In this document: piece by piece, positions 55,853 through 63,651 of the stretch
How positions within the stretch are numbered: the stretch's first letter is position 1
How the letters are laid out: every line of letters begins with the position of its first letter
NCBI RefSeq assembly: GCF_001742165.1
Contig: NZ_CP016442.1
Location: 2,852,001-2,916,000, forward strand
Direction: 5' to 3'
Length of the DNA stretch: 64,000 nt
Source: Burkholderia stabilis
Lineage (GTDB): Bacteria; Pseudomonadota; Gammaproteobacteria; Burkholderiales; Burkholderiaceae
The notes under the pieces: generated by a model
Databases searched by the model: none
Told to the model about the DNA's origin: nothing
What the model saw: the letters and a program-made list of their open reading frames with translations, nothing else
Program-made: the position numbers and the translations under genes

Positions 55853-56376
55853 ACGACACGCTGGTCGCGATCGCGACGATCTTCAGCCAGCTGTCGCTGC
55901 TGGCGTTCGGCGGCGGCAACACGATCCTGCCGGAGATGCAGCGGCAGGTCGTCGACGTGCATCACTGGATGAGCGCGCACGAGTTCACCGCGCTGTTCGC
56001 GCTGGCCCAGGCGGCGCCCGGGCCGAACATGATGATCGTGTCGCTGGTCGGCTGGCACGTGGCCGGCTGGGCCGGGCTGCTCGTCGCGTCGATCGCGAAG
56101 TTCGGGCCGTCGTCGGTCGTCACCGTGCTCGCGCTGCATGCGTGGGAGCGCTTTCGCGACCGGCCGTGGCGCCGCTACGTGCAGCAGGGGATGATGCCGG
56201 TCACCGCCGGGCTCGTCGCCGCGAGCGCGGTGCTGATCTCGGAGGCGTCGAACCGCACGGCGATCCAGTGGGGCATCACGGCCGCGTGCGCGGTGCTCGC
56301 ATGGCGCACGCGCATCCATCCGCTGTGGCTGCTCGCGGGCGGCGCGCTGATCGGGCTCACCGGCTTCGGGCAGTGA
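55849..56376 (+). CDS. Chromate transporter (CHR) family, second half
   Basis: 175 residues with one CHR domain: LSLLAFGGGNTILPEMQ, WMSAHEFTALFALAQAAPGPN and several helices. It probably pairs with the preceding protein to make a working transporter of opposite membrane topology. Chromate is the family's known substrate, but short-chain pairs often transport something unknown. Confidence 0.9.
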   Translation: MNDTLVAIATIFSQLSLLAFGGGNTILPEMQRQVVDVHHWMSAHEFTALFALAQAAPGPNMMIVSLVGWHVAGWAGLLVASIAKFGPSSVVTVLALHAWERFRDRPWRRYVQQGMMPVTAGLVAASAVLISEASNRTAIQWGITAACAVLAWRTRIHPLWLLAGGALIGLTGFGQ

Positions 56377-56419
56377 GCCGCCACGCAGCCGGCCGGCCGT
56401 TGCCTGCCCCGGCCGCGCG

Positions 56420-56752
56420 CTACTGCGATGCTTCGCTGTGCACGAGGCCGAGCAGCCGCCCCCGCTCGCTGCTCACGTCGTCCGTCGCGGGCGGCCAGTC
56501 GATCACGTAACCCGCATCGAGCGCATCGCGCATGATCGTGCCGTAATCGGCCTTCGCGAGCCGGCCGCCGCGCAACGCGTCGGCCACTTCGTGCTTCAGC
56601 TTCGGCGTGAACGACGGATAGGCGGCCACCAGCGCCGCGTACTGGCGCGCATCGATCTCGCCCGATTCGCGGGTGAATGCCCAGACGGCCACCAGCACGA
56701 TCGCGGCGAACGGGATCACGGTGTAGCGCAGGAAGAACTTCGCGAGTGTCAT
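56420..56752 (-). CDS. Small membrane-anchored hypothetical protein
   Basis: 110 residues. One N-terminal membrane helix (about 6-26, FFLRYTVIPFAAIVLVAVWAF) is followed by a soluble, charged domain with YPSFTPKLKHEVADAL and DYGTIMRDAL. No family recognised with confidence. It is convergent with the chr pair and divergent from the DUF1275 gene, across tandem repeats. The ATG at 56752 removes an Arg/Pro-rich extension. Confidence 0.65.
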   Translation of the reverse strand: MTLAKFFLRYTVIPFAAIVLVAVWAFTRESGEIDARQYAALVAAYPSFTPKLKHEVADALRGGRLAKADYGTIMRDALDAGYVIDWPPATDDVSSERGRLLGLVHSEASQ

Positions 56753-56919
56753 TCGAAGGCTCGGTGAAGCGGCGCGCGGGCCGCCGTCGGGCCGCACCCG
56801 GCCCGGTATACTCGGCCGGTCTTTCGCGGCGATACATGCGCGGCGATATCGATACGTGCCGGCTGGCCGCGATGCGCGACGGGAATCCGCACCTGGCGCA
56901 GAGCATTATATTGGCGCGC

Positions 56920-56996
56920 GGCAAGCGGCAAGCGGCAAGCGGCAAGCGGCAAGCGGCAAGCGGCAAGCGGCAAGCGGCAAGCGGCAAGCGGCAAGC
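56920..56996. repeat. Heptamer tandem array, 11 x GGCAAGC
   Basis: Eleven perfect head-to-tail copies of GGCAAGC (77 bp). It directly precedes the ATGTGGCG array, separated by GGCC. Confidence 0.97.
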
Positions 56997-57000
56997 GGCC

Positions 57001-57032
57001 ATGTGGCGATGTGGCGATGTGGCGATGTGGCG
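57001..57032. repeat. Octamer tandem array, 4 x ATGTGGCG
   Basis: Four perfect copies, followed by a degenerate fifth (ATGCGCGG). It ends 104 bases before the DUF1275 start. Confidence 0.95.
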
Positions 57033-57136
57033 ATGCGCGGCCGCGTCGGGCCGGCGGCGTTCCGCGCGTGCCGGCATCACTGAATTTCGCACCGCCCGCC
57101 GCGAGCGGCCGGGTGGCGTGCATCACGGGAGGATCG

Positions 57137-57859
57137 ATGGATCTCGACGGCGCCAGCCGCAATCTCACTGTCGCCGCGTTGCTGACGCTGTCCGGCGGCT
57201 ATCTCGACGCGTACACGTATGTCGGCCACGGCCATGTGTTCGCGAACACGATGACCGGCAACGTCGCGCTGCTCGGCATCAACCTGTCGGCCGGCGAATG
57301 GGCCGCCGCGCTGCATCACGTGCCGCCGCTCGTCGGCTTCGTGATCGCGGTGTTCGTCGCGCACCTGCTCGGGCTCGCCGCGCAACGCGGCTGGATGCGG
57401 CACACGGCGTTCGCGAGCCTGATCGTCGAGATCGCGTTTCTCGGCGTCGCCGCGAGCGGCCTCGTCGGCGCATCGAGCGCGTGGCTGATTCCAGGGATTT
57501 CGTTCGTCGCGACGTTGCAGACGCTGTCGTTCACCCATCTCGAGGAACTGTCGTACACGTCGGTGATGACGACCGGCAACCTGCGGCGCGCCGCGCAGAA
57601 GCTGTTCGTCGGGCTGATCCCGCGCTACGACGCGGGCGCGCTGCACGATTCGGCGCTGCTCGCGACGATCAGCTTCTGCTTCCTGGCCGGCGCGGTGGTC
57701 GGCGGGCTCGCCACGCGGCTCGCGCCGGACATCGCGCTGTGGGGTGCCGTGCTGCTGCTCGTGGGCGCGTTCGCGGAGATCGTGCGGCGCGCGTGGCGTC
57801 GCGCGGGGAACGGCGGCGGCGACGCCAATGACGGCGGCGAGGCGGCGCAAACGGCCTGA
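57137..57859 (+). CDS. YoaK/DUF1275 family membrane protein
   Basis: 240 residues with about six hydrophobic segments. Family motifs: LSGGYLDAYTYVGHGHVFANTMTG split over the first helix region, TGNVALLGI, and LEELSYTSVMTTGNLRRAA. Function unknown for the family; a small-molecule transporter is often assumed. GGGAGGA precedes the ATG. It is flanked on both sides by short tandem arrays; its TGA overlaps an ATG (57859) of a repeat-bearing frame. Confidence 0.85.
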   Translation: MDLDGASRNLTVAALLTLSGGYLDAYTYVGHGHVFANTMTGNVALLGINLSAGEWAAALHHVPPLVGFVIAVFVAHLLGLAAQRGWMRHTAFASLIVEIAFLGVAASGLVGASSAWLIPGISFVATLQTLSFTHLEELSYTSVMTTGNLRRAAQKLFVGLIPRYDAGALHDSALLATISFCFLAGAVVGGLATRLAPDIALWGAVLLLVGAFAEIVRRAWRRAGNGGGDANDGGEAAQTA

Positions 57860-58507
57860 TGGTGTGTTCCGACGCGGCGGCTGGTGCGCCGCGTTCAGGA
57901 TCGGCTGAAGCAACGCTTCGGTGCTTCATCAATTCGCCGAAACACCGAAACACCGAAACACCGAAACACCGAAACACCGAAACACCGAAACACCGAAACA
58001 CCGAAACACCGAAACACCGAAACACCGAAACACCGAAACACCGAAACACCGAAACACCGAAACACCGAAACACCGAAACACCGAAACACCGAAACACCGA
58101 AACACCGAAACACCGAAACACCAATCCGCCGGTGCTCCCGAACGCGGGCCGGTTGCACCGGCCGCTGCCGATGCCAGCGTTCATCGCACGTTCCGCCGCA
58201 CCGGCCACGCCGAACATCCCGCCGCGAAGCGGCCTTGACCGCACCGCCTCCTCGCCGATCCTTACAGCGCCGCGCGCCCCCGCCGGCACCGCCTCAACCC
58301 GCCCCGCCGGCTCGCGAGGCAAGCCAGGCGCGGGAAACGTTGTTCTCGGGCGACAAACGCGCGATTACCGCGCATTTCAATTTCTTTCAGCGATTGCAGT
58401 CGTCATATGATTCAGCCCACATCGCGCGCGCCAAGAACGTACGCGATCGCCACCCGGCTGCGCACGCGGCCGGCAATGAACGGAGACACCTACAAAAAGG
58501 AAAGCTC
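57860..58507. other. Region with 23-copy octamer array upstream of the porin
   Basis: 648 bases. The array occupies 57938-58121; the rest is GC-rich and without a recognised gene up to about 58370, then slightly AT-richer (58375-58420), where the porin promoter probably lies (TATGAT at 58407-58412 is a possible -10). Because of the array, several long frames stay open; none resembles a known protein. Confidence 0.5.
57938..58121. repeat. Octamer tandem array, 23 x CGAAACAC
   Basis: 184 bp made of 23 perfect copies. As 8 is not a multiple of 3, each copy shifts the frame, and every forward frame encodes the same octapeptide cycle (KHRNTETP); every reverse frame encodes a FGVSVFRC cycle. No stop occurs in any frame. 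Confidence 0.98.
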
Positions 58508-59629
58508 ATGAAGCAGACCACCCGACTCGCAGCCATCGCAGGGGGCGCCGCGCTCGCATTCGCCAGCCAGTACGCGGCAGCACAAAGCTCGGTCACGCTG
58601 TGGGGCGTCGCGGACGCCAGCGTCCGCTACCTGACCAACGCGAACGCCAAGAACGACGGCCTGCTGTCGATGACCAACGGCGCGATCACGAACAGCCGCT
58701 TCGGCATCTACGGCACGGAAGACCTCGGCGGCGGCCTGAAGGCCGTGTTCAATCTCGAAAGCGGCGTGAACCTGCAGAACGGCGCATTCGCCGACAGCGG
58801 CCGCCTGTTCAACCGCGCAGCGTACGTCGGCCTGCAGAGCCCGTACGGCACGGTGACCCTCGGCCGCCAGAAGACGCCGCTGTTCGACCTGCTGTCGGAT
58901 ACCTACGATCCGCTGACGGTCGGCAACTACCTCGAAAACGCGTGGCTGCCGGTCGCACTCGGCGGCGGCCTGTATGCGGACAACCAGATCAAGTACACGG
59001 GCAAGTTCGCGGGCCTGACCGCGAAGGCGATGTACTCGACCGGCACCAACTACGAATCGACCGGCGCCGGCGGCTTCTCGGGCCAGATTCCGGGTTCGCT
59101 CGGCAAGGGCAATGCGTGGGGCGTGTCGCTGTCGTACGTGATGGGCCCGCTCAGCATCGCGGCCGGCGCGCAGCAGAACAGCGACAACTCGGCACGCAAG
59201 CAGACGATCTACCACGCGAACGTCGTGTATGCATTCAGCAAGGCGAAGATCTACGCGGGCTACCTGCGCTCGAAGGACGACACGGGCTTCGTCGACAGCC
59301 TGCTCGCGCAGCAGACGATTCCGGTCGCGAAGGGCACGGGCCGGATCGACGACGGTCCGTTCGCGGGCGTGAGCTGGCAGGTCAGCACGCCGCTGACGCT
59401 GACGGGCGCGTTCTACTACGACCACATGCGCAATGCGATGACCACGAACGGCACGCTCGCGAGCGGCAACCGCTACGCGATCGTCGGCATCGCCGAGTAC
59501 GCGCTGAGCAAGCGCACCGAAATCTACGGCACCGTCGACTTCAACAAGACGAACGGCGCGGCGAACGTCGAGCTGCCGGGTCGCAGCAACCAGACGGGCA
59601 TCGCGATCGGCCTGCGCAATATCTTCTGA
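58508..59629 (+). CDS. Trimeric outer-membrane porin (Porin_4 family)
   Basis: 373 residues. A signal peptide ends at YAAAQ near residue 25. The mature start SSVTLWGVADASVRYL, then SRFGIYGTEDLGGGLKAVFN, YVGLQSPYGTVTLGRQ and a C-terminal aromatic (GLRNIF) are the hallmarks of betaproteobacterial general porins. It forms 16-stranded barrels for solute diffusion. AAAAAGGAAAG precedes the ATG. The frame is open for another ~620 bases upstream, through the octamer array. A strong terminator follows. Confidence 0.95.
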   Translation: MKQTTRLAAIAGGAALAFASQYAAAQSSVTLWGVADASVRYLTNANAKNDGLLSMTNGAITNSRFGIYGTEDLGGGLKAVFNLESGVNLQNGAFADSGRLFNRAAYVGLQSPYGTVTLGRQKTPLFDLLSDTYDPLTVGNYLENAWLPVALGGGLYADNQIKYTGKFAGLTAKAMYSTGTNYESTGAGGFSGQIPGSLGKGNAWGVSLSYVMGPLSIAAGAQQNSDNSARKQTIYHANVVYAFSKAKIYAGYLRSKDDTGFVDSLLAQQTIPVAKGTGRIDDGPFAGVSWQVSTPLTLTGAFYYDHMRNAMTTNGTLASGNRYAIVGIAEYALSKRTEIYGTVDFNKTNGAANVELPGRSNQTGIAIGLRNIF

Positions 59630-60004
59630 CGAACGTCGGAACGCACGCGCCGGCATTCGTCCGGCATGCATCGAAGAGGCGCCGCAAGGCGCCTCTTTTT
59701 TTCGTCATGCGGCGTTCATACGCGCACACGACTATTCGGCAATCGCTCCATTGCGCAAGTCCCGCGCCGTAAGCGATCCGTCGGCATTCCAGAACATACT
59801 TTTACAGTGCGCGCGAAGGCTTTCCGCTACGCTGCGTGCATTGCCCGTTGCGTGCCGTCGTGCACGCGCGTGCATCGTTCCGGCAGGCGCTCCACGCGCG
59901 TGGCCGGCCTGGTGCGTAACTTGTGTATCCGGTGATGACAATCGCGGTGCGCCGGTTTTTTTCGTGGGACGATGCGCTCACGATTTTCTTGAAAGGGGAT
60001 GACG
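59630..60004. other. Intergenic region after the porin gene
   Basis: 375 bases. It holds the porin terminator at its left end; the rest shows no gene or clear promoter. Confidence 0.4.
59676..59702 (+). terminator. Rho-independent terminator of the porin gene
   Basis: GAGGCGCC (59676-59683), GCAA loop, GGCGCCTC (59688-59695), then seven T. Confidence 0.95.
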
Positions 60005-60235
60005 ATGGGTATCCTGGACACGGTAGGTGAAATCGCTGGCGCAGTGGCGGCTGTCGAAGGCGCGGAAAAGCTGGATCCGGATGCGGGCCTGCTGACCAAG
60101 GCGGCCGCGGCCGTCGCCGGCTTCAAGGGCGCCGAAGCGATCGAAGGCATGCTCGAGAAGAAGAAGGAAGAGCAGCCCGAGCAACAGGCCGACGATACGC
60201 AGGCGACGGACGGCAGCGACACGTCGCAGGCATGA
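60005..60235 (+). CDS. Small acidic hypothetical protein
   Basis: 76 residues. An Ala/Glu/Gly-rich amphipathic first half (LDTVGEIAGAVAAVEGAEKL, LTKAAAAVAGFKGAEAIEGM) is followed by a charged KKKEEQPEQQADD tail. No signal peptide. I do not recognise a family. GAAAGGGG at 59991-59998 makes 60005 a better start than the ATG at 59999. It has a terminator downstream, so it looks like an independent gene. Confidence 0.7.
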   Translation: MGILDTVGEIAGAVAAVEGAEKLDPDAGLLTKAAAAVAGFKGAEAIEGMLEKKKEEQPEQQADDTQATDGSDTSQA

Positions 60236-60359
60236 GCATGGCGGCTGGTCCGGCCGCGGGTGCGCCGTTCGCGCGCCCGGGCGGACCGGTGCCGCGCAGC
60301 CGGCAGGTCGGGCATGCGGTCGATCGGTGACGCATGACACACCCGGCAGTCGGGTTGAC

Positions 60360-60390
60360 CGGCGAGAGGCAACGTCTCTCGCCGTTTTTT
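60360..60390 (+). terminator. Rho-independent terminator of the small acidic-protein gene
   Basis: CGGCGAGAG (60360-60368) pairs with CTCTCGCCG (60376-60384), 7-nt loop, then TTTTTT. It lies about 125 bases after the stop codon. Confidence 0.88.
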
Positions 60391-60479
60391 ATTGGGCGCG
60401 CGCCGGTTCGAGCCGCACCCCGCAAGAAATCCGGAATCTTGCTATCGTGCCGTCATCCGAACTGCGATGAGGCAATGCG

Positions 60480-61835
60480 ATGGATTTCGACTACGACCTG
60501 TTCGTCATCGGGGCCGGCTCGGGTGGCGTGAGGCTGGCACGGATGTCGGCGTCATACGGCGCGCGCGTCGGCATAGCGGAAGAAGAGCAGATCGGCGGCA
60601 CCTGCGTGCTGCGCGGCTGCATTCCGAAGAAGCTGCTCGTCTACGCGTCGCACTATCCGCACGAGATCGAGGACGCGAAAGGCTTCGGCTGGACCTTCGG
60701 CGCCGGCACGCTCGACTGGCCCGCGCTGATCGCCGCGAAGGATCGCGAGATCAACCGCCTGAGCGACATCTACATCAGCCTGCTGCAGCAATCGGGCGTG
60801 GACATGCATGCGGGGCGCGCGACGCTCGTCGACGCGCACACGGTGGCCGTCGGCGGACGCACGATCCGTGCGCGCCACATCGCGATCGCGACCGGCTCGC
60901 GTCCGTCGCTGCCGCCGCGGCCCGGCATCGAGCATGCGATCACGTCGCGCGAGGCGCTGTCGCTCGCGGCTTGCCCCAGGCGCATCGCGGTGGTCGGCGG
61001 CGGGTACATCGCGGTCGAGTTCGCGGGCATCTTCAACGGCCTCGGCAGCCAGGTCGACCTGTTCTATCGCGGCGAGAAGATCCTGCGCGGCTTCGACGAC
61101 GACGTACGTCAATTCCTGACCGACGAGATGACGAAGCAGGGTGTCGCGATCCATTCGCGCGCGGTGGTCGAAGCGATCGCGCGCGCGGACGACGGCACGC
61201 TGAGCGTGCGCGTCGGCGATGCGTGGCACGGGCCGTACGACCAGGTGCTGTATGCGACCGGCCGCGTGCCGAACGTCGACGGGCTCGGGCTCGAACAGGC
61301 GGGCGTTTTGCTCGACGCGGGCGGCGCGATCGCCGTCGATGCGTATTCGGCGACGTCGGTCGCGTCGATCCATGCGATCGGCGACGTCACGTCGCGGCCG
61401 CAGCTCACGCCGGTGGCGACACGTGACGGCGGGCTGCTCGCGCGCACGCTGTTCGGCGGGTCGCGCGTCGCGGCGGATCACGAATGGGTGCCGTCGGCCG
61501 TGTTCAGCCAGCCCGAGGTCGCGACGGTCGGCCTCACCGAGGCGGATGCGCGTACCGCGCACGGCGGAGTCGACATCTATCGCACGTCGTTCAAGGCGCT
61601 GCGCCACACGCTGTCGGGCCGCGACGAGCGCACGCTGATGAAGCTGGTCGTCGCGCGCGACAGCCAGCGCGTGATCGGCGCGCACATGGTCGGCCGCGAC
61701 GCTGGCGAGATCATCCAGGGCATCGCGATCGCGATTCGCGCGGGCGCGACGAAGGCGCAGTTCGACGACACGATCGGCATCCACCCGACCGCGGCCGAAG
61801 AATTCGTGACGATGCGGCAGAAGGTGGCCGACTAG
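60480..61835 (+). CDS. gor: Glutathione-disulfide reductase
   Basis: 451 residues. FAD motif FVIGAGSGGVRLAR (8-21), the redox disulfide GGTCVLRGCIPKK (C42, C47), the NADPH motif VVGGGYIAVEFAG, and the C-terminal GIHPTAAEE with the catalytic His-Glu pair. The GSGGVRLAR form is typical of glutathione reductase rather than lipoamide dehydrogenase. It keeps glutathione reduced in the cytoplasm using NADPH. Confidence 0.94.
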   Translation: MDFDYDLFVIGAGSGGVRLARMSASYGARVGIAEEEQIGGTCVLRGCIPKKLLVYASHYPHEIEDAKGFGWTFGAGTLDWPALIAAKDREINRLSDIYISLLQQSGVDMHAGRATLVDAHTVAVGGRTIRARHIAIATGSRPSLPPRPGIEHAITSREALSLAACPRRIAVVGGGYIAVEFAGIFNGLGSQVDLFYRGEKILRGFDDDVRQFLTDEMTKQGVAIHSRAVVEAIARADDGTLSVRVGDAWHGPYDQVLYATGRVPNVDGLGLEQAGVLLDAGGAIAVDAYSATSVASIHAIGDVTSRPQLTPVATRDGGLLARTLFGGSRVAADHEWVPSAVFSQPEVATVGLTEADARTAHGGVDIYRTSFKALRHTLSGRDERTLMKLVVARDSQRVIGAHMVGRDAGEIIQGIAIAIRAGATKAQFDDTIGIHPTAAEEFVTMRQKVAD

Positions 61836-62425
61836 CGGCGCGAGGCGCGCAGGCGGCATGGCAATCGCGCATTCGATTGCCTGCCCCGATGGCTTTCCGG
61901 ATGCCGGGATGTTGAGCCGGTGTCTTGTTCGCTATTGGTTGGCGTGCGCCAATCGCCGATCATCGCGTTCGCGATGGCCGTCGCCACCAGGCGATGAACA
62001 GCGCGCGCCGTCGGCGGTTCGGACCGGTCCCGATTCGGGCGATCGCGGCCGATGTGCTGCCGCGCCACAGAATTCGTCAATTTTTTTCAATACGCCGCGT
62101 CCTGATAAACAGGCTTGGTATGATCGCGCAAAATCATATACGGGGCCGATGATGCGCGATCAACAGCGCAGTAACCACAACAACGATGCAACCGGCGCGC
62201 GCGAACCTGTCGCGCAGGGCGCCGTCCATCCGCTTTTCGCCGCCACACCTCCGTTGCGCGCGCCTTTCCTTCACTTGTAGCCATCGCCGGCCCGGCGATG
62301 CATTCGCATGCGCGCGCATCGCGCCGATGCGCGTGCCCGTTCGCGCCGCGGCCGTTTCGACGGCCGGCTCGTTCTCGAGCCGGCGTGCCCATTCCGGGCA
62401 ATTTCTTCACGCAAGGAGACCAGCA
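61836..62425. other. Intergenic region upstream of the lipoprotein operon
   Basis: 590 bases between gor and the CsgG-like gene. An AT-richer part (62070-62150) includes TATGAT at 62119-62124, a possible -10 without a clear -35. No convincing gene on either strand. Confidence 0.45.
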
Positions 62426-63103
62426 GTGAACATTCAGACACGACGCACCGTTCTCGTCGCGGCAGCGGTTGTCGCCGCGCTGTCCGGCTGCGCGACCGAA
62501 TCGTCGCGCACGCTCGACGTGCCGGCCGTGAGCAGCGCGCAGAAGCCGTATGCCGGCAAACCCGTTGCGATCGCGGTCGGCAAGTTCGACAACCGCTCGA
62601 GCTACATGCGCGGCATTTTCTCGGACGGCATCGACCGTCTCGGCGGACAGGCGAAGACGATCCTCGTCACGCGCCTGCAGCAGAGCCGCCGCTTCAACGT
62701 CCTCGATCGCGAGAACCTCGACGAGATCAAGCAGGAAGCCGGCTTCATGAAGAAGGCGCAGGCGGTGAAGGGCGCGAACTACGTGGTGACGGGCGACGTG
62801 ACGGAGTTCGGCCGCAAGGACGTCGGCGATCACCAGCTGTTCGGCATCCTCGGCCGCGGCAAGACGCAGGTCGCCTACGCGAAGGTCAACCTGAACATCG
62901 TCGACACGACGACGTCGGAAGTCGTCGCATCGAGCCAGGGCGCGGGCGAGTTCAGCCTGTCGAATCGCGAAGTGATCGGCTTCGGCGGCACGGCCGGCTA
63001 CGACTCGACGTTGAACGGCAAGGTGCTGGATCTCGCGATCCAGGAAGCCGTGAACCATCTGGCCGAACAGGTGGACGCCGGGGCGCTGAAGGTATCGCAG
63101 TAA
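62426..63103 (+). CDS. CsgG/HfaB-family lipoprotein
   Basis: 225 residues with a GTG start at 62426 (AAGGAGA upstream). A lipobox ALSGC puts the lipidated Cys at residue 22. The CsgG-like domain has VAIAVGKFDNRSSYMRG, VLDRENLDEIKQEAGF, NYVVTGDVTEFGRK and VNLNIVDTTTSEVV. CsgG proteins form outer-membrane secretion channels for curli; the shorter HfaB-like forms act in surface attachment or stress. It heads an operon of three lipoproteins. Confidence 0.9.
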   Translation: MNIQTRRTVLVAAAVVAALSGCATESSRTLDVPAVSSAQKPYAGKPVAIAVGKFDNRSSYMRGIFSDGIDRLGGQAKTILVTRLQQSRRFNVLDRENLDEIKQEAGFMKKAQAVKGANYVVTGDVTEFGRKDVGDHQLFGILGRGKTQVAYAKVNLNIVDTTTSEVVASSQGAGEFSLSNREVIGFGGTAGYDSTLNGKVLDLAIQEAVNHLAEQVDAGALKVSQ

Positions 63104-63197
63104 ATCGCGCGGCCAGCATCGAAGCAAGTGTTGCAGCGGGCGCCAGGGCCGGCGTCGCGCTCGACCGATTGACCACGACATCAAAAGAGAAAAGACC

Positions 63198-63641
63198 ATG
63201 AAACGGGGTAACTGGCTGCCGGCGACGGCAGCCGCATTGCTGCTCGCCGGCTGCGCGAGCTCCACGCCGCCGCTCTATCAGTGGACGGGCTACCAGCCGC
63301 AGGTGTACGAATACTTCAAGGGGCAGAAGTCGCCGCAAGAGCAGATCGATGCGCTCGAAAAGGCGCTGCAGGAGATCCGCGGGAAGGGCCATACGCCGCC
63401 GCCGGGCTTCCATGCGCATCTCGGGATGCTGTACGCGAGCGTCGGCAACGAGCAGCAGGCCGAGCAGGAGCTGCAGGCCGAGAAACAGCTGTTCCCGGAA
63501 TCGTCGACCTACATGGATTTCCTGCTGAAGAAGAAAACCGGCGCGACGAAACCCGCGGATCAGAAGGCGGCCGCGCAAGGCGCCGCCGGCCAGACGATCG
63601 CCGGCCAGAAGAACGCCGATTCGAATTCCGCCAAACAGTGA
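63198..63641 (+). CDS. DUF4810 lipoprotein
   Basis: 147 residues. A lipobox LLAGC places the lipidated Cys at residue 19. The mature part begins PPLYQWTGYQPQVYEYFKG and holds a TPR-like pair of helices (FHAHLGMLYASVGNEQQAEQ), followed by a Lys/Ala/Gln-rich low-complexity tail. The family is usually found between CsgG-like and DUF799 genes, as here. Function unknown. Confidence 0.9.
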   Translation: MKRGNWLPATAAALLLAGCASSTPPLYQWTGYQPQVYEYFKGQKSPQEQIDALEKALQEIRGKGHTPPPGFHAHLGMLYASVGNEQQAEQELQAEKQLFPESSTYMDFLLKKKTGATKPADQKAAAQGAAGQTIAGQKNADSNSAKQ

Positions 63642-63651
63642 CGTGCCCGCC

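Larger units (their letters stand above)
56753..57136. other. Divergent intergenic region with two tandem arrays
   Basis: 384 bases. It contains the 7-bp and 8-bp arrays listed separately, directly between the two divergent genes. No convincing promoter was seen on either side. Confidence 0.6.

Noticed and set aside
56920..58121. Regularly spaced repeats as a CRISPR array
   Set aside because: Units are 7-8 bp, directly abutting and without spacers; no cas genes nearby. They are simple tandem arrays.
57859..58410. A 183-codon frame (repeat protein) starting at the DUF1275 stop
   Set aside because: Open mainly because the octamer array has no stops in any frame; the flanks look random and Pro/Arg-rich. 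Kept only as part of the array finding.
61858..62280. A 140-codon frame between gor and the CsgG-like gene
   Set aside because: No ribosome site, mixed composition and no domain; the region looks non-coding.
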